Source: Timema cristinae (lineage: Eukaryota > Arthropoda > Insecta > Phasmatodea > Timematidae). Taken from it: a DNA stretch of 64,000 bases. Where the stretch lies: assembly GCA_039000515.1 (NCBI GenBank), contig JBCFYV010000012.1, forward strand, positions 31,178,821-31,242,820. Reading direction: 5' to 3'. The translations under genes were made by a program, and so were the position numbers. Positions 58,501 through 62,375 of this stretch are shown in pieces (the first letter of the stretch is position 1; each line of letters opens with the position of its first letter). Below the pieces are notes generated by a model. That model was not told where the DNA came from. It did not search any database and saw only the letters and a list, made by a program, of their open reading frames with translations.

Positions 58501-60545
58501 GATTTGTAAAATAGTGGATTAGACTCAACTCTAGATATGCATATATGATCCTTAATCTAATGGGATAGGTATGAGGTAGGAATCATTTTATAAGTAAGCT
58601 TCCCGCATATGCGGGTCTCAATAGACCTGACCGAGATTCTAACCCCAATCTCCCCATCATAAGCAGGAAAGTTTAGCACGAGAGTAACGCATTAGACCAT
58701 TTGGCCTCTGAAGTGGGTGTCTGGTTGAACTGAATATGTAAATGTGGGAGGAGGGTAAACTAACCCCATGGGTAACCAATACTTCTTCATGTGCGGTGAG
58801 ATAATACCACTCAGGTTCTTCATCTAATGGTGCTACACTCAGCTCAATCACCACCTGGAAAAATGAATCAATAACTCATCACCTCCTCAAACCATACCAC
58901 CATCCATCAATGTGAACAATAACTTGTAAGAGTCCCTCCCTGTTGATGTGATATGCTTCTTGACTTACCCTTTACAACCGTTACCTTTTCCATGATTACG
59001 TTATGGCTGTGTGGTTATTTTTTAATTAAATAAAAATATACTTATACCAAGTCTTTTGGTGTGGCTTACCACCATTTATTAGTTATATTAAAGACGCGTG
59101 GTGTCCTAAAAGTCTGAGCACAAAGAATATGGGGCAGTGCCTGTCACATATGCTCCCTATGATATTTTTTATCAGAGAATGAGGGGTGCCATGCACAGTA
59201 CTTGTGCACAATGCTTTCCCCTTCCAAATTTCCCTTTGATCCTTTACCAAATACCGCTATCACAAACTTTAATTCGATCAACCAGAGATGAGCAAATAGT
59301 CAATGATTTTAGCTAAATATTAAACCATAACAAACTATTTAAGCTTTTGATTTGATTTCAAGAATATTTCTTATATTTGTTTTGATTTAGGGAATATCTG
59401 CTATATTTTGTTCGACTCCAGGAACATTTCATAAATATTATATTCCTTTAGCTTAGCTTCAGCTAAAAAGATGAGCTTGTACATCTCTAATATTTTGTTT
59501 TAATTTGTTAATGGTGTTGTCCTGTATTTAATATAGCGCCACTCTTAAGGCATACTCTATCTATGAACTGTCCCTTTGGCTTACTGTATATTAGAATTAG
59601 AACTTTAAACTTTGGTCCAAAAAAATAATTCTGGCTTAGATTACAAGGCTTCAGCATACAAACAATACATCTAATGTATATTTTCAATTTATGACATTTT
59701 AAGTAATTATATAAATCTCAATTAAAGTTCATGCACCAAAAATATGTAGTAAATGAATTACAGATTGTAATAATGCCTTTATTTACCAGACTAGACCCAA
59801 TATTTTCTAGACTTTTTTAAATATAGAATTATGTAAATTTTTGTAATTTTAAGTTAGACTTAAATCATATGAATATAAGAAATATAGTATATTTTCTCAC
59901 CATAAAACCCTAACAAAAGTTATCTAACTTTGATTAATTTTGAAAAAAAAAAAATAGATTTTGCACATCATATGAATCAAACTTAGAAGCACAGCAAGAG
60001 TAAAGGGGGCATAGTACCTCTCCTAGGAAGTCATTGGCACCATACCGTACGTAGTCCCAGACGGTCACCTCCAAAATTCTTAGCTTGAGGTCTGCTCTCC
60101 GTACAGACGAATAGATGAAGGTCTGGTTCCACTTGGGATCATTTGTGTTGGCTAGAGTCTTTGTTCTCCTTTTAGATTTCTCACTGTGAACAACAATTCA
60201 TAACATATGAGAAATGTCTTGGAACTCTTATTGCACCAAAGCTTTGATACATAGTTTCTTTCGATTTAACTCGGCAAGCTCACACACATGCTAGTATTTA
60301 TATTTATTTCCTTTGTACAAACATATTTTATTTTTAAGAGTTACCGGGAGTATTCTTGAGGACAATTAGTGGCCAAGAATCAGCGAGTGAGACCAAATTT
60401 ACCCTCCAAGCAAGTCACCTTCTGTCTGGATGAAGAAGAGCTTGGCATATGGGTTGCGGACACCATTACTTCCGTGGCTAGTCCCGCTGCTCACTTAACC
60501 GTGACCACCAGTTTGCAAATGCACTAAATCGAACCACAGCTTGAT
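4701..60545 (-). CDS. Rim: Rim (Rab3-interacting molecule / RIMS) gene, internal part, 13 exons
   Basis: Overall gene model for the window; exons are listed separately. RIM proteins are cytosolic active-zone scaffolds that link Rab3 on synaptic vesicles, Munc13, RIM-BP and calcium channels for vesicle priming and release. In order, the visible exons encode C2A ([45 protein letters not shown]), Ser/Arg linkers, the RIM-BP SH3 ligand RQLPQIP, a charged helix ([13 protein letters not shown]), [10 protein letters not shown], the linker DGSLSDTAV...STSQLS and finally [14 protein letters not shown] just before C2B. This order matches known RIMs. The N-terminal zinc-finger and PDZ part and C2B lie outside the window. 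Splice sites are GT-AG with matching phases, apart from frame breaks in exons A, F, G and J. Assignment to the family is very secure. The species and full isoform set are unknown. Confidence 0.95.
5515..5779 (-). repeat. SINE-B, full-length with target duplication
   Basis: In minus orientation: CTGGCGGTCTAGGGGTAAGG A-box block, GGGGTTCAATCC B-box, then a body including GACAAGACATCTTGTGAATG and a tail ending TAAGACGTGGTGCTAA(TAA)n. It is flanked by a perfect 12-bp direct repeat tttcaagttgtt (5454-5465 and 5779-5790), the mark of target-primed retroposition. The TTG/ATT microsatellite at 5461-5513 forms its A/T-rich 3' tail. Confidence 0.88.
5858..6140 (+). repeat. SINE-E, another tRNA-like repeat
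   Basis: Starts ctggcttattggtatagttg (A-box-like) and has gtccagagtttgattcccgg (B-box-like). The roughly 200-bp body includes catcttattggggtaatgca and ggttccccaatctcagacgt and ends near gcttaagaaaaaaagaaaaa. Only one copy is in the window, so the element limits are a guess. Confidence 0.5.
7080..7100. repeat. Poly-G tract
   Basis: ggggggtggggggggggga, a strong G-run on the plus strand in otherwise AT-rich sequence. A possible quadruplex-forming site, but also a place where assemblies often miscount. Confidence 0.8.
9054..9170 (-). repeat. SINE-D tRNA-like unit 1
   Basis: The reverse complement contains GGATAGCTCAGCGGTAAGAG and GTGTTCGATTCTCGTGCGCA, spaced as in a tRNA, with a 7-base putative anticodon loop GTACTAA. 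The acceptor stem does not pair and related diverged copies lie nearby, so it is a tRNA-derived repeat, not a working tRNA gene. Confidence 0.7.
9404..9812. repeat. Head-to-head SINE-D pair forming an imperfect palindrome
   Basis: Unit 2 (minus, about 9404-9530) and unit 3 (plus, about 9690-9812) carry the same tRNA-like head (ccactgagttatccaggagt versus actccttgatacctcagtgg). The sequence next to each is also inverted: gcagactctgtgatggatgt versus catgtccgtcacagactatg. Arms are about 160 bp with a spacer of roughly 95 bp. Part of the spacer (tagtcaaagatggctgtgtt) recurs in reverse beside unit 1 (cagccatcttcgacta). Confidence 0.7.
11051..11086. repeat. Perfect 13-bp hairpin
   Basis: gcacagcttgtct and agacaagctgtgc flank the loop gttttatg. 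Isolated in AT-rich intron sequence. No adjacent promoter or U-run makes it a recognisable gene feature. Confidence 0.5.
12546..12822 (-). repeat. SINE-A copy with an expanded (GA)n tract
   Basis: Full-length copy with tail agcaccctgtcttactacctgttcaggttatac and A-box end gccatgtggccaccaaa. The internal ggagagag segment has expanded to about 35 bp of GA repeats (12655-12690), making it longer than its relatives. Confidence 0.8.
12932..14128 (-). mobile_element. Dead mariner-like transposon
   Basis: The ends are inverted repeats (left CGGGTGCTGAAAAGTAATGC; right, reversed, GGTGTGCTGAAACATAATGC), both continuing CTCC, and both are flanked by TA (12930-12931, 14129-14130). The length of 1197 bp fits a Tc1/mariner element. 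The minus strand retains transposase remnants in shifting frames: [13 protein letters not shown] near 13410-13445, and stretches resembling the mariner helix-turn-helix and DFNLF regions. Stops and frameshifts throughout, so it is inactive. Confidence 0.88.
14690..14815 (-). repeat. SINE-B, 5'-truncated
   Basis: Carries the tail gcaccgcgtcttactacccg and the distal body (cagtttaacgtggaatccga) and ends abruptly inside the element at ggcctggcattc. The tRNA-like half is missing, typical of truncated reverse transcription. Preceded by (ATT)n. Confidence 0.8.
14922..15178 (+). repeat. SINE-C, full-length
   Basis: tRNA-like head TTAGCTCAGTTGGTAGCGTG (A box), TCCTGGGTTTGATTCCTGCA (B box), a body with gatggccggggaatagatgt and the end aaaaaactgactcaggtgat, then cggaaacagtaatgg. 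The end resembles the 3' terminus of the LINE copies here. About 255 bp. Confidence 0.82.
16220..16458 (-). repeat. SINE-A copy
   Basis: Tail accgcatctaactacccattt, middle gaaaatgtacccacatttg, B-box complement gggatcaaacc and end gaccatgcacccaccgaagc. Diverged but complete. Confidence 0.78.
18591..18741 (-). CDS. Rim: Rim exon L: basic linker [15 protein letters not shown]
   Basis: Acceptor gtgccaaccctaccag, donor GACAG|GTTCGA; 151 nt, phase 1 in and 2 out. It encodes [20 protein letters not shown], then [17 protein letters not shown] and [14 protein letters not shown]. It is the insect-type version of the segment that in vertebrates reads KKLKSTIQRSTETG...RQPSRESTDG. Isolated between introns of 12.5 and about 13.7 kb, with no indel seen. 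Confidence 0.92.
18899..18998. repeat. Imperfect stem-loop
   Basis: tatattttaaagaaggcaca...tagaaacatata (18899-18941) faces tatatgtttctatgaacctt...aagaaggt complement (18955-18998), giving about 43 bp arms with a 13-nt loop. It lies 160 bp upstream of exon L on the gene strand, i.e. inside the intron. Role unknown. Confidence 0.6.
20526..20755 (-). repeat. SINE-A copy, damaged tRNA-like end
   Basis: The tail agcaccgcgtcttactactca and the middle part (ttgaatattgaggaagtgaa, cccacatttgtgtgga) are clear. The tRNA-like end is rearranged (about 20690-20755). Confidence 0.7.
20930..22460 (-). mobile_element. LINE fragment (RT and 3' end), decayed
   Basis: On the minus strand, fragments of a non-LTR retrotransposon polyprotein are readable: [20 protein letters not shown] (finger region of RT, about 22330-22390), then at 21105-21389 the C-terminal block [16 protein letters not shown]...[10 protein letters not shown]...[10 protein letters not shown]. 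It ends with a tail like tttccagacagtgaacaggg. Multiple stops and frameshifts. Most likely the RTE-type clade, but clade assignment needs a tree. Confidence 0.82.
22455..22850 (+). repeat. GC-richer block, possible LINE 5' region in opposite orientation
   Basis: About 400 bp of markedly less AT-rich sequence abutting the LINE above. The piece gatgagaaacaggagactgg resembles gataagaaacaggaaaactg of the LINE 5' region near 49440, so it may be a second, head-to-head LINE scrap. The short open frame here has no similarity I recognise. Confidence 0.4.
23300..23720 (-). mobile_element. LINE 3'-end fragment
   Basis: The same 3' block as at 20930-21400: tail complement gtttccaacctgtgaccggg, then the reverse complement of the ARLRWYGMVMRM and VREARKVEAL regions. 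It ends around 23715. A preceding (CATCAT)n stretch (23290-23325) is the element's simple-sequence tail. Confidence 0.78.
24240..24368. repeat. hAT-type terminus fragment
   Basis: Ends aaaatagtggatttgaccca followed by tcccca, matching the subterminal and terminal part of the hAT family in this window. The other end was not found. Confidence 0.45.
24440..24530 (+). repeat. SINE-D fragment
   Basis: Contains ggtcccaggtttgattcttg, then tgtccaggtgtaatttgtca, the B-box half of SINE-D. The A-box half is not recognisable. Confidence 0.5.
24713..24760. repeat. (TA)n microsatellite
   Basis: About 23 uninterrupted TA units, followed by imperfect TATAATATA repeats. Confidence 0.95.
25190..27000 (-). 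mobile_element. LINE fragment with a YADD reverse transcriptase motif
   Basis: On the minus strand [19 protein letters not shown] is readable around 25983-26000 (YADD is the RT active site), followed by [17 protein letters not shown] and [11 protein letters not shown], then [18 protein letters not shown] near the 3' end (25216-25434). It differs from the other LINE fragments here, so a second family is present. Interrupted by stops; inactive. Confidence 0.8.
26985..27125 (-). repeat. SINE-A fragment
   Basis: Only the central and B-box portion is left: tgtgaagggagaatatgaaa, then ctcagtacacctagctgaga and a degenerate tRNA-like end. The tail is missing. Confidence 0.55.
27100..27330 (+). repeat. 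SINE-C copy, decayed
   Basis: Contains ctactgagccaagagtccca, aagttcgattcctggcatgg, the body gactttagttatcaataagt and an end missing the LINE-like tail. Follows a SINE-A fragment directly. Confidence 0.65.
31233..31379 (-). CDS. Rim: Rim exon [10 protein letters not shown] linker
   Basis: Acceptor gttgttgtcaacag, donor CACAG|GTGACT; 147 nt, phase 1 at both ends and thus symmetric. It encodes [20 protein letters not shown], then [15 protein letters not shown] and [13 protein letters not shown]. It matches the DGSQSDTAV...RSRSTSQLSQT block that precedes C2B in vertebrate RIMs. A symmetric exon in this position could be alternatively spliced, which is inference. Confidence 0.95.
32110..32945 (+). 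mobile_element. LINE 3' fragment, plus orientation
   Basis: Readable pieces: [60 protein letters not shown] and [15 protein letters not shown], ending with tttactaaactgacccgacc, acagggtggaaacagataat and an ATGATG tail. The orientation is opposite to Rim. Several stops. Confidence 0.82.
33120..35149 (-). CDS. Rim: Rim exon J: very large Ser/Asn-rich linker exon
   Basis: Acceptor ttttgtcttccag, donor GGCTG|GTGAGT; 2030 nt, phase 2 in and 1 out. Three successive frames are used. 35149 to about 34840 encodes [20 protein letters not shown] and similar; about 34815-33290 is a 1.5 kb open stretch with [17 protein letters not shown]; the last part is [10 protein letters not shown]...[14 protein letters not shown]. 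The first and last frames are the same, so two compensating shifts occur. The second lies in a CCCC run near 33285. The first may be an indel near 34845, or a 62-nt intron from 34838 to 34777 (GCAG|GTACCA ... CTTCCTGCAG), which also joins in frame. I recognise no domain in the middle 500 residues. The end, [23 protein letters not shown], is RIM-like. Confidence 0.88.
35452..35702 (-). repeat. SINE-A copy
   Basis: Tail agcaccacattttattactcgttcaggttatac, middle tgcatttgtgtggagaaaga and end gaccatgtggccaccaaaat. It sits in the short intron just upstream of giant exon J. Confidence 0.78.
36102..36318 (-). CDS. Rim: Rim exon I: Ser-rich linker ending QSERPRG
   Basis: Acceptor tgctttgtcccag, donor CTTAG|GTAGGT; 217 nt, phase 1 in and 2 out. 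It encodes [50 protein letters not shown] and [10 protein letters not shown]. The SD(V/I)...[14 protein letters not shown] pattern matches the Ser-rich SDVSAISRTSS...SEQSERPRG segment of vertebrate RIM. Clean open frame. Confidence 0.95.
36440..37345. mobile_element. Long inverted-repeat (foldback) element, about 0.9 kb
   Basis: Two arms of about 430 bp in opposite orientation with a spacer of roughly 30 bp near 36925. Matching pairs include ggaggatagaagg / ccttccatcctac; ccccttcttcagtagaagag / ctcttctgttgaagaaggg; gtgagtaggcctgcttggaa / aggcaggcctactcac; ggtgagcaagttcccatctg / aggtgggaacttgttcaac. The terminal block aaacattgag reappears inverted at the right. No coding capacity. Confidence 0.85.
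37548..37586. repeat. (TCA)n microsatellite
   Basis: Thirteen TCA/ATC units. It resembles the ATG/CAT tails of the LINE copies, but no LINE 3' end is attached. Confidence 0.9.
37855..38125 (+). repeat. SINE-B, full-length, plus orientation
   Basis: Begins gacctggcggtctaggggta (A box), has ggggttcaatcctcaatccc (B box), the body caagacatcttgtgaatgtg and the tail cccgaacgggtagtaagacg, then cggtgctaataataataatt. It aligns along its length with the copy at 5515-5779 in reverse. About 270 bp. Confidence 0.88.
39645..39752 (+). other. GC-rich exon-like island on the strand opposite Rim
   Basis: 108 nt, bounded by an AG (aaaatag) and by GACAG|GTGCGT, open in one frame throughout ([18 protein letters not shown], then [17 protein letters not shown]). 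The surrounding 2 kb is extremely AT-rich. The upstream side has no pyrimidine tract, which argues against a working acceptor. It could be an exon of a nested plus-strand gene, a retrocopy scrap or chance. I do not recognise the peptide. Confidence 0.3.
40090..40380. repeat. MITE-like repeat, copy 1
   Basis: Shares tgtttattggtggctcagaa, ccagaccagtaatttaacac and atgttataatgaatatatta with the repeats at 58240-58545 and 62130-62375. The hAT-like terminus is eroded here. No coding potential. Confidence 0.65.
41381..41456 (-). CDS. Rim: Rim exon H: charged helix [13 protein letters not shown]
   Basis: Acceptor cgtttttgtttccag, donor GGGCG|GTGAGT; 76 nt, phase 0 in and 1 out. It encodes [17 protein letters not shown], then GYRSTGMG. 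It is clearly the counterpart of the DLEERTRQMK segment between C2A and C2B of vertebrate RIMs, a short charged amphipathic helix. It sits alone between two introns of more than 5 kb. Confidence 0.95.
42060..42335 (-). repeat. SINE-C copy
   Basis: Plus strand reads from the tail complement ttccagcctgtggtttaggt (42065), through the body (aagactaaaacaggcacagc) to the B-box complement gggaatcaaacccgggactc and the A-box complement cttactgagctaaggtgtc. Nearly complete. Confidence 0.8.
43957..44195 (+). repeat. SINE-A copy, plus orientation
   Basis: Reads forward from the tRNA-like block (ggtccaaggcatcactatta, gagatcgacattcgaatctc), through tggtttcttcattctttcac and cttcctcatccctactcc, to the tail ggtagttagatgtggtgata. 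Diverged. Confidence 0.7.
44210..44880 (-). mobile_element. LINE 3' fragment
   Basis: The minus strand reads [20 protein letters not shown] and [16 protein letters not shown], the post-RT region of a non-LTR element related to but distinct from the copies at 21 and 32 kb. A short open frame (44283-44531) covers it. It ends next to a SINE-C copy. Confidence 0.65.
44918..45195 (-). repeat. SINE-C copy
   Basis: Same structure as the copy 2.8 kb to the left: tail complement gtttccaacctgtggtctcg, body aagattaggataggcacaac, B-box complement gggaatcaaacctgtgactc and A-box complement cgattgagctgaggtgtc. It is adjacent to a LINE fragment of the same orientation. Confidence 0.8.
45590..46160 (+). mobile_element. 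LINE 3' fragment, plus orientation
   Basis: Reads [12 protein letters not shown]...[29 protein letters not shown] and, after a frameshift, [12 protein letters not shown] and [12 protein letters not shown]. This is the typical tail of a non-LTR retrotransposon polyprotein (RHIKRM block). Ends with a GATGATG tail. Confidence 0.75.
46480..46705 (+). repeat. Eroded SINE-A copy, plus orientation
   Basis: Weak similarity: ccaggtgtactagggagtga, then cctccatgtaaatatctagt and the tail gtataacacaacaagtagta. The accidental open frame on the opposite strand is not a gene. Confidence 0.45.
47122..47279 (-). CDS. Rim: Rim exon G: RIM-BP-binding RQLPQIP motif, with a 1-nt frame break
   Basis: It encodes [18 protein letters not shown], then [25 protein letters not shown](L/V/I)P is the known SH3 ligand of RIM for RIM-BP, which tethers calcium channels at the active zone. 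The tail reads ERMTQ in another frame and joins DMEERAR of exon H in perfect phase, so one extra base lies between IPHS and ERMTQ. The A5 run (plus-strand T5 at 47146-47150) is the obvious place. The donor is CTCAG|GTAGGT. The acceptor is a tandem GAGCAG, so a start at 47282 is equally possible and adds one Ser. Confidence 0.93.
48090..48250 (-). mobile_element. LINE 3' scrap
   Basis: The reverse complement reads [20 protein letters not shown], then GVDWLELA, the GRPRRRWEDNI...DW.LA ending common in insect non-LTR elements. Only this tail is preserved. Confidence 0.65.
48515..48750 (+). repeat. SINE-A copy, plus orientation
   Basis: The tRNA-like block ctgcatggtcttacgtgtca is followed by gatcaggcttcaaatgcc, then tttcctaaatagtttcccat, ctccctcatgcatacttc and a decayed tail (gcaaccgaaagggattctaa). 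Confidence 0.65.
49390..51300 (+). mobile_element. RTE-like LINE, 5' two-thirds, decayed
   Basis: A 5' leader (gataagaaacaggaaaactg) is followed from about 49626 by [12 protein letters not shown], the N-terminus of an apurinic-type endonuclease. [11 protein letters not shown] (50010), KLDYILV and [11 protein letters not shown] carry its catalytic Asp/Asn/His blocks, with Gly where Asp is expected in SDHN. RT starts appear later ([32 protein letters not shown], near 51100-51210). Frameshifts and stops throughout. It is cut off at about 51300, where a foldback relative begins. Confidence 0.82.
51306..52250. mobile_element. Single-arm relative of the foldback element, interrupted
   Basis: 51306-51465 matches one end of the 36.4 kb arm (gttcacaattaaaacacaac, caccttcttcagcagaagag, catggcgattggctgatcat). 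52080-52250 matches the inner part (tggtgtgagtaggcctgctt, gagaccagggaggtgcctgg, ggtgagcaagatcccaccta). The 600 bp between them (51470-52080) is not in the 36.4 kb copy and is unrecognised: either an insertion or the ancestral internal part. Confidence 0.7.
52640..53106 (+). mobile_element. LINE 3' end, plus orientation
   Basis: Close relative of 32450-32945: [49 protein letters not shown] and [15 protein letters not shown], then tttactaaactgactaggcc and (ATG)n. Decayed. Confidence 0.8.
53135..53310 (-). repeat. SINE-A fragment
   Basis: Middle gtagaatttgatgaaatgta, then cccacatttgtgtggtgaga and cccaataaggatttaaaccc with an eroded tRNA-like end. It lies directly behind the poly-ATG/ATT tail of a LINE 3' end. 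Confidence 0.65.
53350..53465. repeat. Short palindromic element
   Basis: Arms gctctttttgccagcttgag...cactggg (53350-53390) and cccagtg...ctcaagctggcaaagggagc (53426-53465) pair with few mismatches around a 35-bp loop. GC-richer than its surroundings. Nature unknown; perhaps a MITE remnant. Confidence 0.65.
54795..54930 (-). CDS. Rim: Rim exon F: Arg/Ser linker with one frame break
   Basis: Acceptor ttgtttgtgccag, donor GGCAG|GTCAGT. Coming from exon E in phase 0 it reads [13 protein letters not shown]. From about 54890 the plausible sequence is in a different frame: [20 protein letters not shown], then [13 protein letters not shown], leaving in phase 2 as exon G needs. The exon is 136 nt and 137 would keep frame, so one base appears to be missing near TCACACTCGCCGCT. 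Both frames happen to be open across the exon, so the exact position of the break is uncertain. RS-rich, disordered linker. Confidence 0.85.
55091..56946. mobile_element. Non-autonomous hAT transposon, 1856 bp, with 8-bp target duplication
   Basis: Terminal inverted repeat TAGAGATGGG at the left and CCCATCTCTA at the right, followed inward by gattcga-rich subterminal repeats. Both ends are flanked by the identical octamer attttaat (55083-55090 and 56947-56954), exactly the 8-bp duplication of hAT elements. No transposase-like open frame is present, so it must have been moved in trans. A foldback element (55187-55460) is nested within it. Confidence 0.9.
55187..55460. mobile_element. Foldback MITE nested in the hAT element
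   Basis: Near-perfect inverted repeat. The left arm (about 55187-55307, tggtttaaattaagagggat, then agccagcacacttacctagg) mirrors the right arm (about 55340-55460, ending tggctatccctcctaattta). Spacer roughly 30-40 bp. A partial relative may sit at 27770-27815 (gaacaatttctactccagtt). Confidence 0.8.
57000..57160 (-). repeat. Possible SINE-A fragment
   Basis: Resembles the SINE-A middle part (gaggaatgagaaatgtataa, tcaggaaaaacagccctttg, tacacacagccagaattcag) but is strongly diverged. Could also be chance similarity. Confidence 0.4.
57554..57680 (-). CDS. Rim: Rim exon E: basic linker
   Basis: Acceptor ttattgtttgtgcag, donor AGAAAG|GTATGT; 127 nt, phase 2 in and 0 out. Together with the previous exon's AG it reads [19 protein letters not shown], then [20 protein letters not shown] and PHRK. 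Strongly basic, disordered linker segment. Only a 210-nt intron separates it from exon D. Both junction phases fit, so it is well supported although this stretch carries no named domain. Confidence 0.9.
57891..58087 (-). CDS. Rim: Rim exon D: acidic/Ser-rich linker after C2A
   Basis: Acceptor ttattgtttcag, donor TCAAG|GTTGGT; 197 nt, phase 0 in and 2 out. It encodes [19 protein letters not shown], then [15 protein letters not shown] and [10 protein letters not shown]. Low-complexity Ser/Asp-rich linker directly behind C2A, as expected for RIM, with no catalytic motif. The open frame and matching phases on both sides make it a secure exon. The Ser-rich SDSDTSE stretch resembles an acidophilic kinase target, which is inference only. 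Confidence 0.93.
58240..58545. repeat. MITE-like repeat, copy 2
   Basis: Contains ctgcttattggtggttccaa, tagactagtaatttaacact and ends aatagtggattagactcaac, then tcta. That end resembles the hAT end TAGAGATGGGTCGAATCCAC in reverse, suggesting a deletion derivative of the hAT family at 55 kb. Confidence 0.65.
58590..58722 (-). repeat. SINE-A fragment
   Basis: The tRNA-like end is clear: ctgaccgagattctaacccc, a central cagga-type spacer, then gcattagaccatttggcctc. The tail half is lost. It lies just downstream of exon C. Confidence 0.6.
58765..58854 (-). CDS. Rim: Rim exon C: C-terminal end of C2A
   Basis: Acceptor catttttccag, donor CATGGG|GTTAGT; exactly 30 codons, phase 0 at both ends. It encodes [19 protein letters not shown] followed by [11 protein letters not shown]. 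This matches the end of RIM C2A, where vertebrate members have an I(L)IEL...LDDEPHWYKL segment. It joins seamlessly to exon B (FLGE|VVIEL). Being symmetric (0-0), it could be skipped without a frame change, although that would remove the last C2A strands. Confidence 0.96.
60018..60183 (-). CDS. Rim: Rim exon B: core of C2A
   Basis: Acceptor gttgttcacag, donor GAG|GTACTA; 166 nt, phase 2 in and 0 out. It encodes (S)[36 protein letters not shown] and NDFLGE. These are the polybasic strand, the DPKWNQTF signature and the penultimate strands of the RIM C2A fold. RIM C2A generally lacks the full set of calcium-binding aspartates and acts as a protein/lipid module. Fully open, with no frame problem, and one of the most diagnostic pieces of the gene. 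Confidence 0.97.
60419..60545 (-). CDS. Rim: Rim exon A: N-terminal half of C2A, frame-disrupted
   Basis: Acceptor ttgattgtgcag precedes ATCAAG; donor is GAAG|GTGACT. The first codons give IKLWFD, the standard first strand of RIM C2A (vertebrate VKIWYD). After that the homology jumps frames: LVVTV and AAGLA are in a second frame, [11 protein letters not shown] is back in the first, and HPDR(S) is in the third. A TAA stops the first frame and a TGA the second. The next exon needs this one to end with two bases of a Ser codon, i.e. 128 nt, and 127 nt are present. At least four small indels are needed to read it through. No intron placement explains the pattern. Likely sequence error, otherwise a decayed exon. 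Confidence 0.85.
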
Positions 60546-60754
60546 CTGCACAATCAAAGTTTATGATACAGCATATGCTTCCTTTTAATGTATTTTAACA
60601 CAGTATTTTATATATATTTAAAAGCCAAAAACGACTATCAAAGCCGAGAAAGTGATTATGGTAAGCCACAAATCAATTCCCAATTTGTCTGCCTTGGAAG
60701 ACTGAAAATCAAATTTAAACCCCACTAGAATTCACACTTAATCTCTCAATAGTG

Positions 60755-60757
<3 letters not shown>

Positions 60758-60839
<82 letters not shown>

Positions 60840-60849
60840 AATAATAATC
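60758..60849. repeat. (AAT)n microsatellite
   Basis: Roughly 30 AAT units with two AATG interruptions near 60827-60836. It lies next to a decayed SINE-A, whose tail may have seeded it. Confidence 0.95.
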
Positions 60850-60904
60850 ATTAAGATTTATTTTCATTACTGAAGACCAATTTAATATTAACTAAAATTT
60901 GTTT

Positions 60905-61120
60905 TGGCACATTTTCCGAATTAATTTAGTATCCACATATTTACACTATGGGGTAAGTATGAGGAATTTTGAATTTAGAGAAAGTGTACTCATTTTTGTG
61001 GAAGGAGCATGGGAAACAACTTTAGGAGAAAGCCATCAGAACACTTGGTTGGGATTCCAGTCCTCACCTCCTTGTCCCTGTAAAACCAGATAAGGCAAGA
61101 ATGCTACCTTTGTCTACATG
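60905..61120 (-). repeat. SINE-A copy, diverged
   Basis: Middle ttgaatttagagaaagtgta, then aggagaaagccatcagaaca and ggttgggattccagtcctca. The tail is next to the (AAT)n tract. Confidence 0.6.
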
Positions 61121-62129
61121 TTCAAAGGTGTGGTGAGTTAAAATCTGTTTATGACAGGGCCGTTTTAAGAAAATGCGAGGCCCGGGGCTAAACATTCTGA
61201 GCCCATCCCCCTCCCCCCTTGCGATTTGTTTAGCAGTTTATCAGTTTTAGCACTAAGCAGTTATAATATATATGTACTATATACTTATGCTATTTAATAA
61301 TTTATCATGTAAATTCCTCTATGTACCACTGCACCATTAGTTTTCTGTAGACCAACAGCAGTAACACTGTGGTAGCATATTCTACTGTACTGCAGCACAT
61401 TACAAATAACATAAATCTTATATTAAATAAAGTTAGGGTTTTCAGGAATCTGGAATGGAATCCTATCACTAATTATCTCTTAATTAACTGTACACTATTT
61501 GATGTGAAATTAAGAATAATAACGGTAATTGAATTTAATAATCTTTGAAGGAAGTGTGGCCCCCTGGAATGTGAGGCCCAAGGTAATTGCCCCCTTTGCT
61601 CCCACCCCTTCCCATCACCTAGACGCAGCCCTGGTCCAGGCATAGTCCTTTATATTTGTGGAGAGATGAAAGTACTCCTTCTTAAGTTCAATATAAATGA
61701 GTTACATATTAATCACACAGAGTAGTAGATTTCAACCTCTCCAGGATTTGAGCCCAAGTTATTCTGTAGTGCTAGTACTGGCTGGCTATCATCAACCTAT
61801 ATTAAAAAGAGGAGAAACACATCGTAATTCAACTGGGTAAGTATGATAAGTCCCACTGAGAGATATATCCTTGGTAAAGTTGGTCAAGACTAAATAGTTG
61901 GTCTTGCATCGAGGCAGTGTTTAGAGTTTATATCTTACCAATTAAAAACATTTGCTGACCATTAACTAAGACTTGAACAAATTGAGCTGTGAGTCACAGT
62001 TCAAAAATCCAAACAGATAAACTAAGGATGGGACCTTTGAAACATTGAATACTTAGCCATGGGTAGGGCCTATCAGAGATTTAAAAAAAAACACGCAAAT
62101 TTTAAATTGGAATTTGTTTTAGAACTCAT

Positions 62130-62375
62130 ATATTAATTATTGACGGTTTAGCCCAACATAATTATAGGACAAACTTATAAACCATACCCTTTACATTAGT
62201 TCACCAAATAAAATGTATGAACATTATAATGAATGCATTGTAATAAAAAAAAAACATTTAACGTTTAGCTACTATTTATACTTTCTATAACAACTTAATT
62301 TCCTCTTATGTTGACCATATTTTCTAAGATTCAAACTTAGATTCATAGTATAGTGGATTTTACCCAGCTATAGAA
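62130..62375. repeat. MITE-like repeat, copy 3
   Basis: Shares attataggacaaacttataa, aacattataatgaatgcatt and tatagtggattttacccagc with the two previous copies. Limits approximate. Confidence 0.6.

Larger units (their letters stand above)
58088..60017 (-). other. Introns flanking Rim exon C
   Basis: Two introns, 58088-58764 and 58855-60017, interrupted by exon C. The first contains an MITE-like repeat ending in a hAT-type terminus (58240-58545) and a partial SINE-A (58590-58722). The second contains a possible small hAT-type MITE (59283-59489, ends CAGAGATGAGC / ACATCTCTA, no clear target duplication). No other coding sequence seen. Confidence 0.6.

Noticed and set aside
59283..59489. Second hAT-type MITE (CAGAGATGAGC ... 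ACATCTCTA)
   Set aside because: Ends are only roughly inverted and no 8-bp target duplication is visible; mentioned only in the intron entry.
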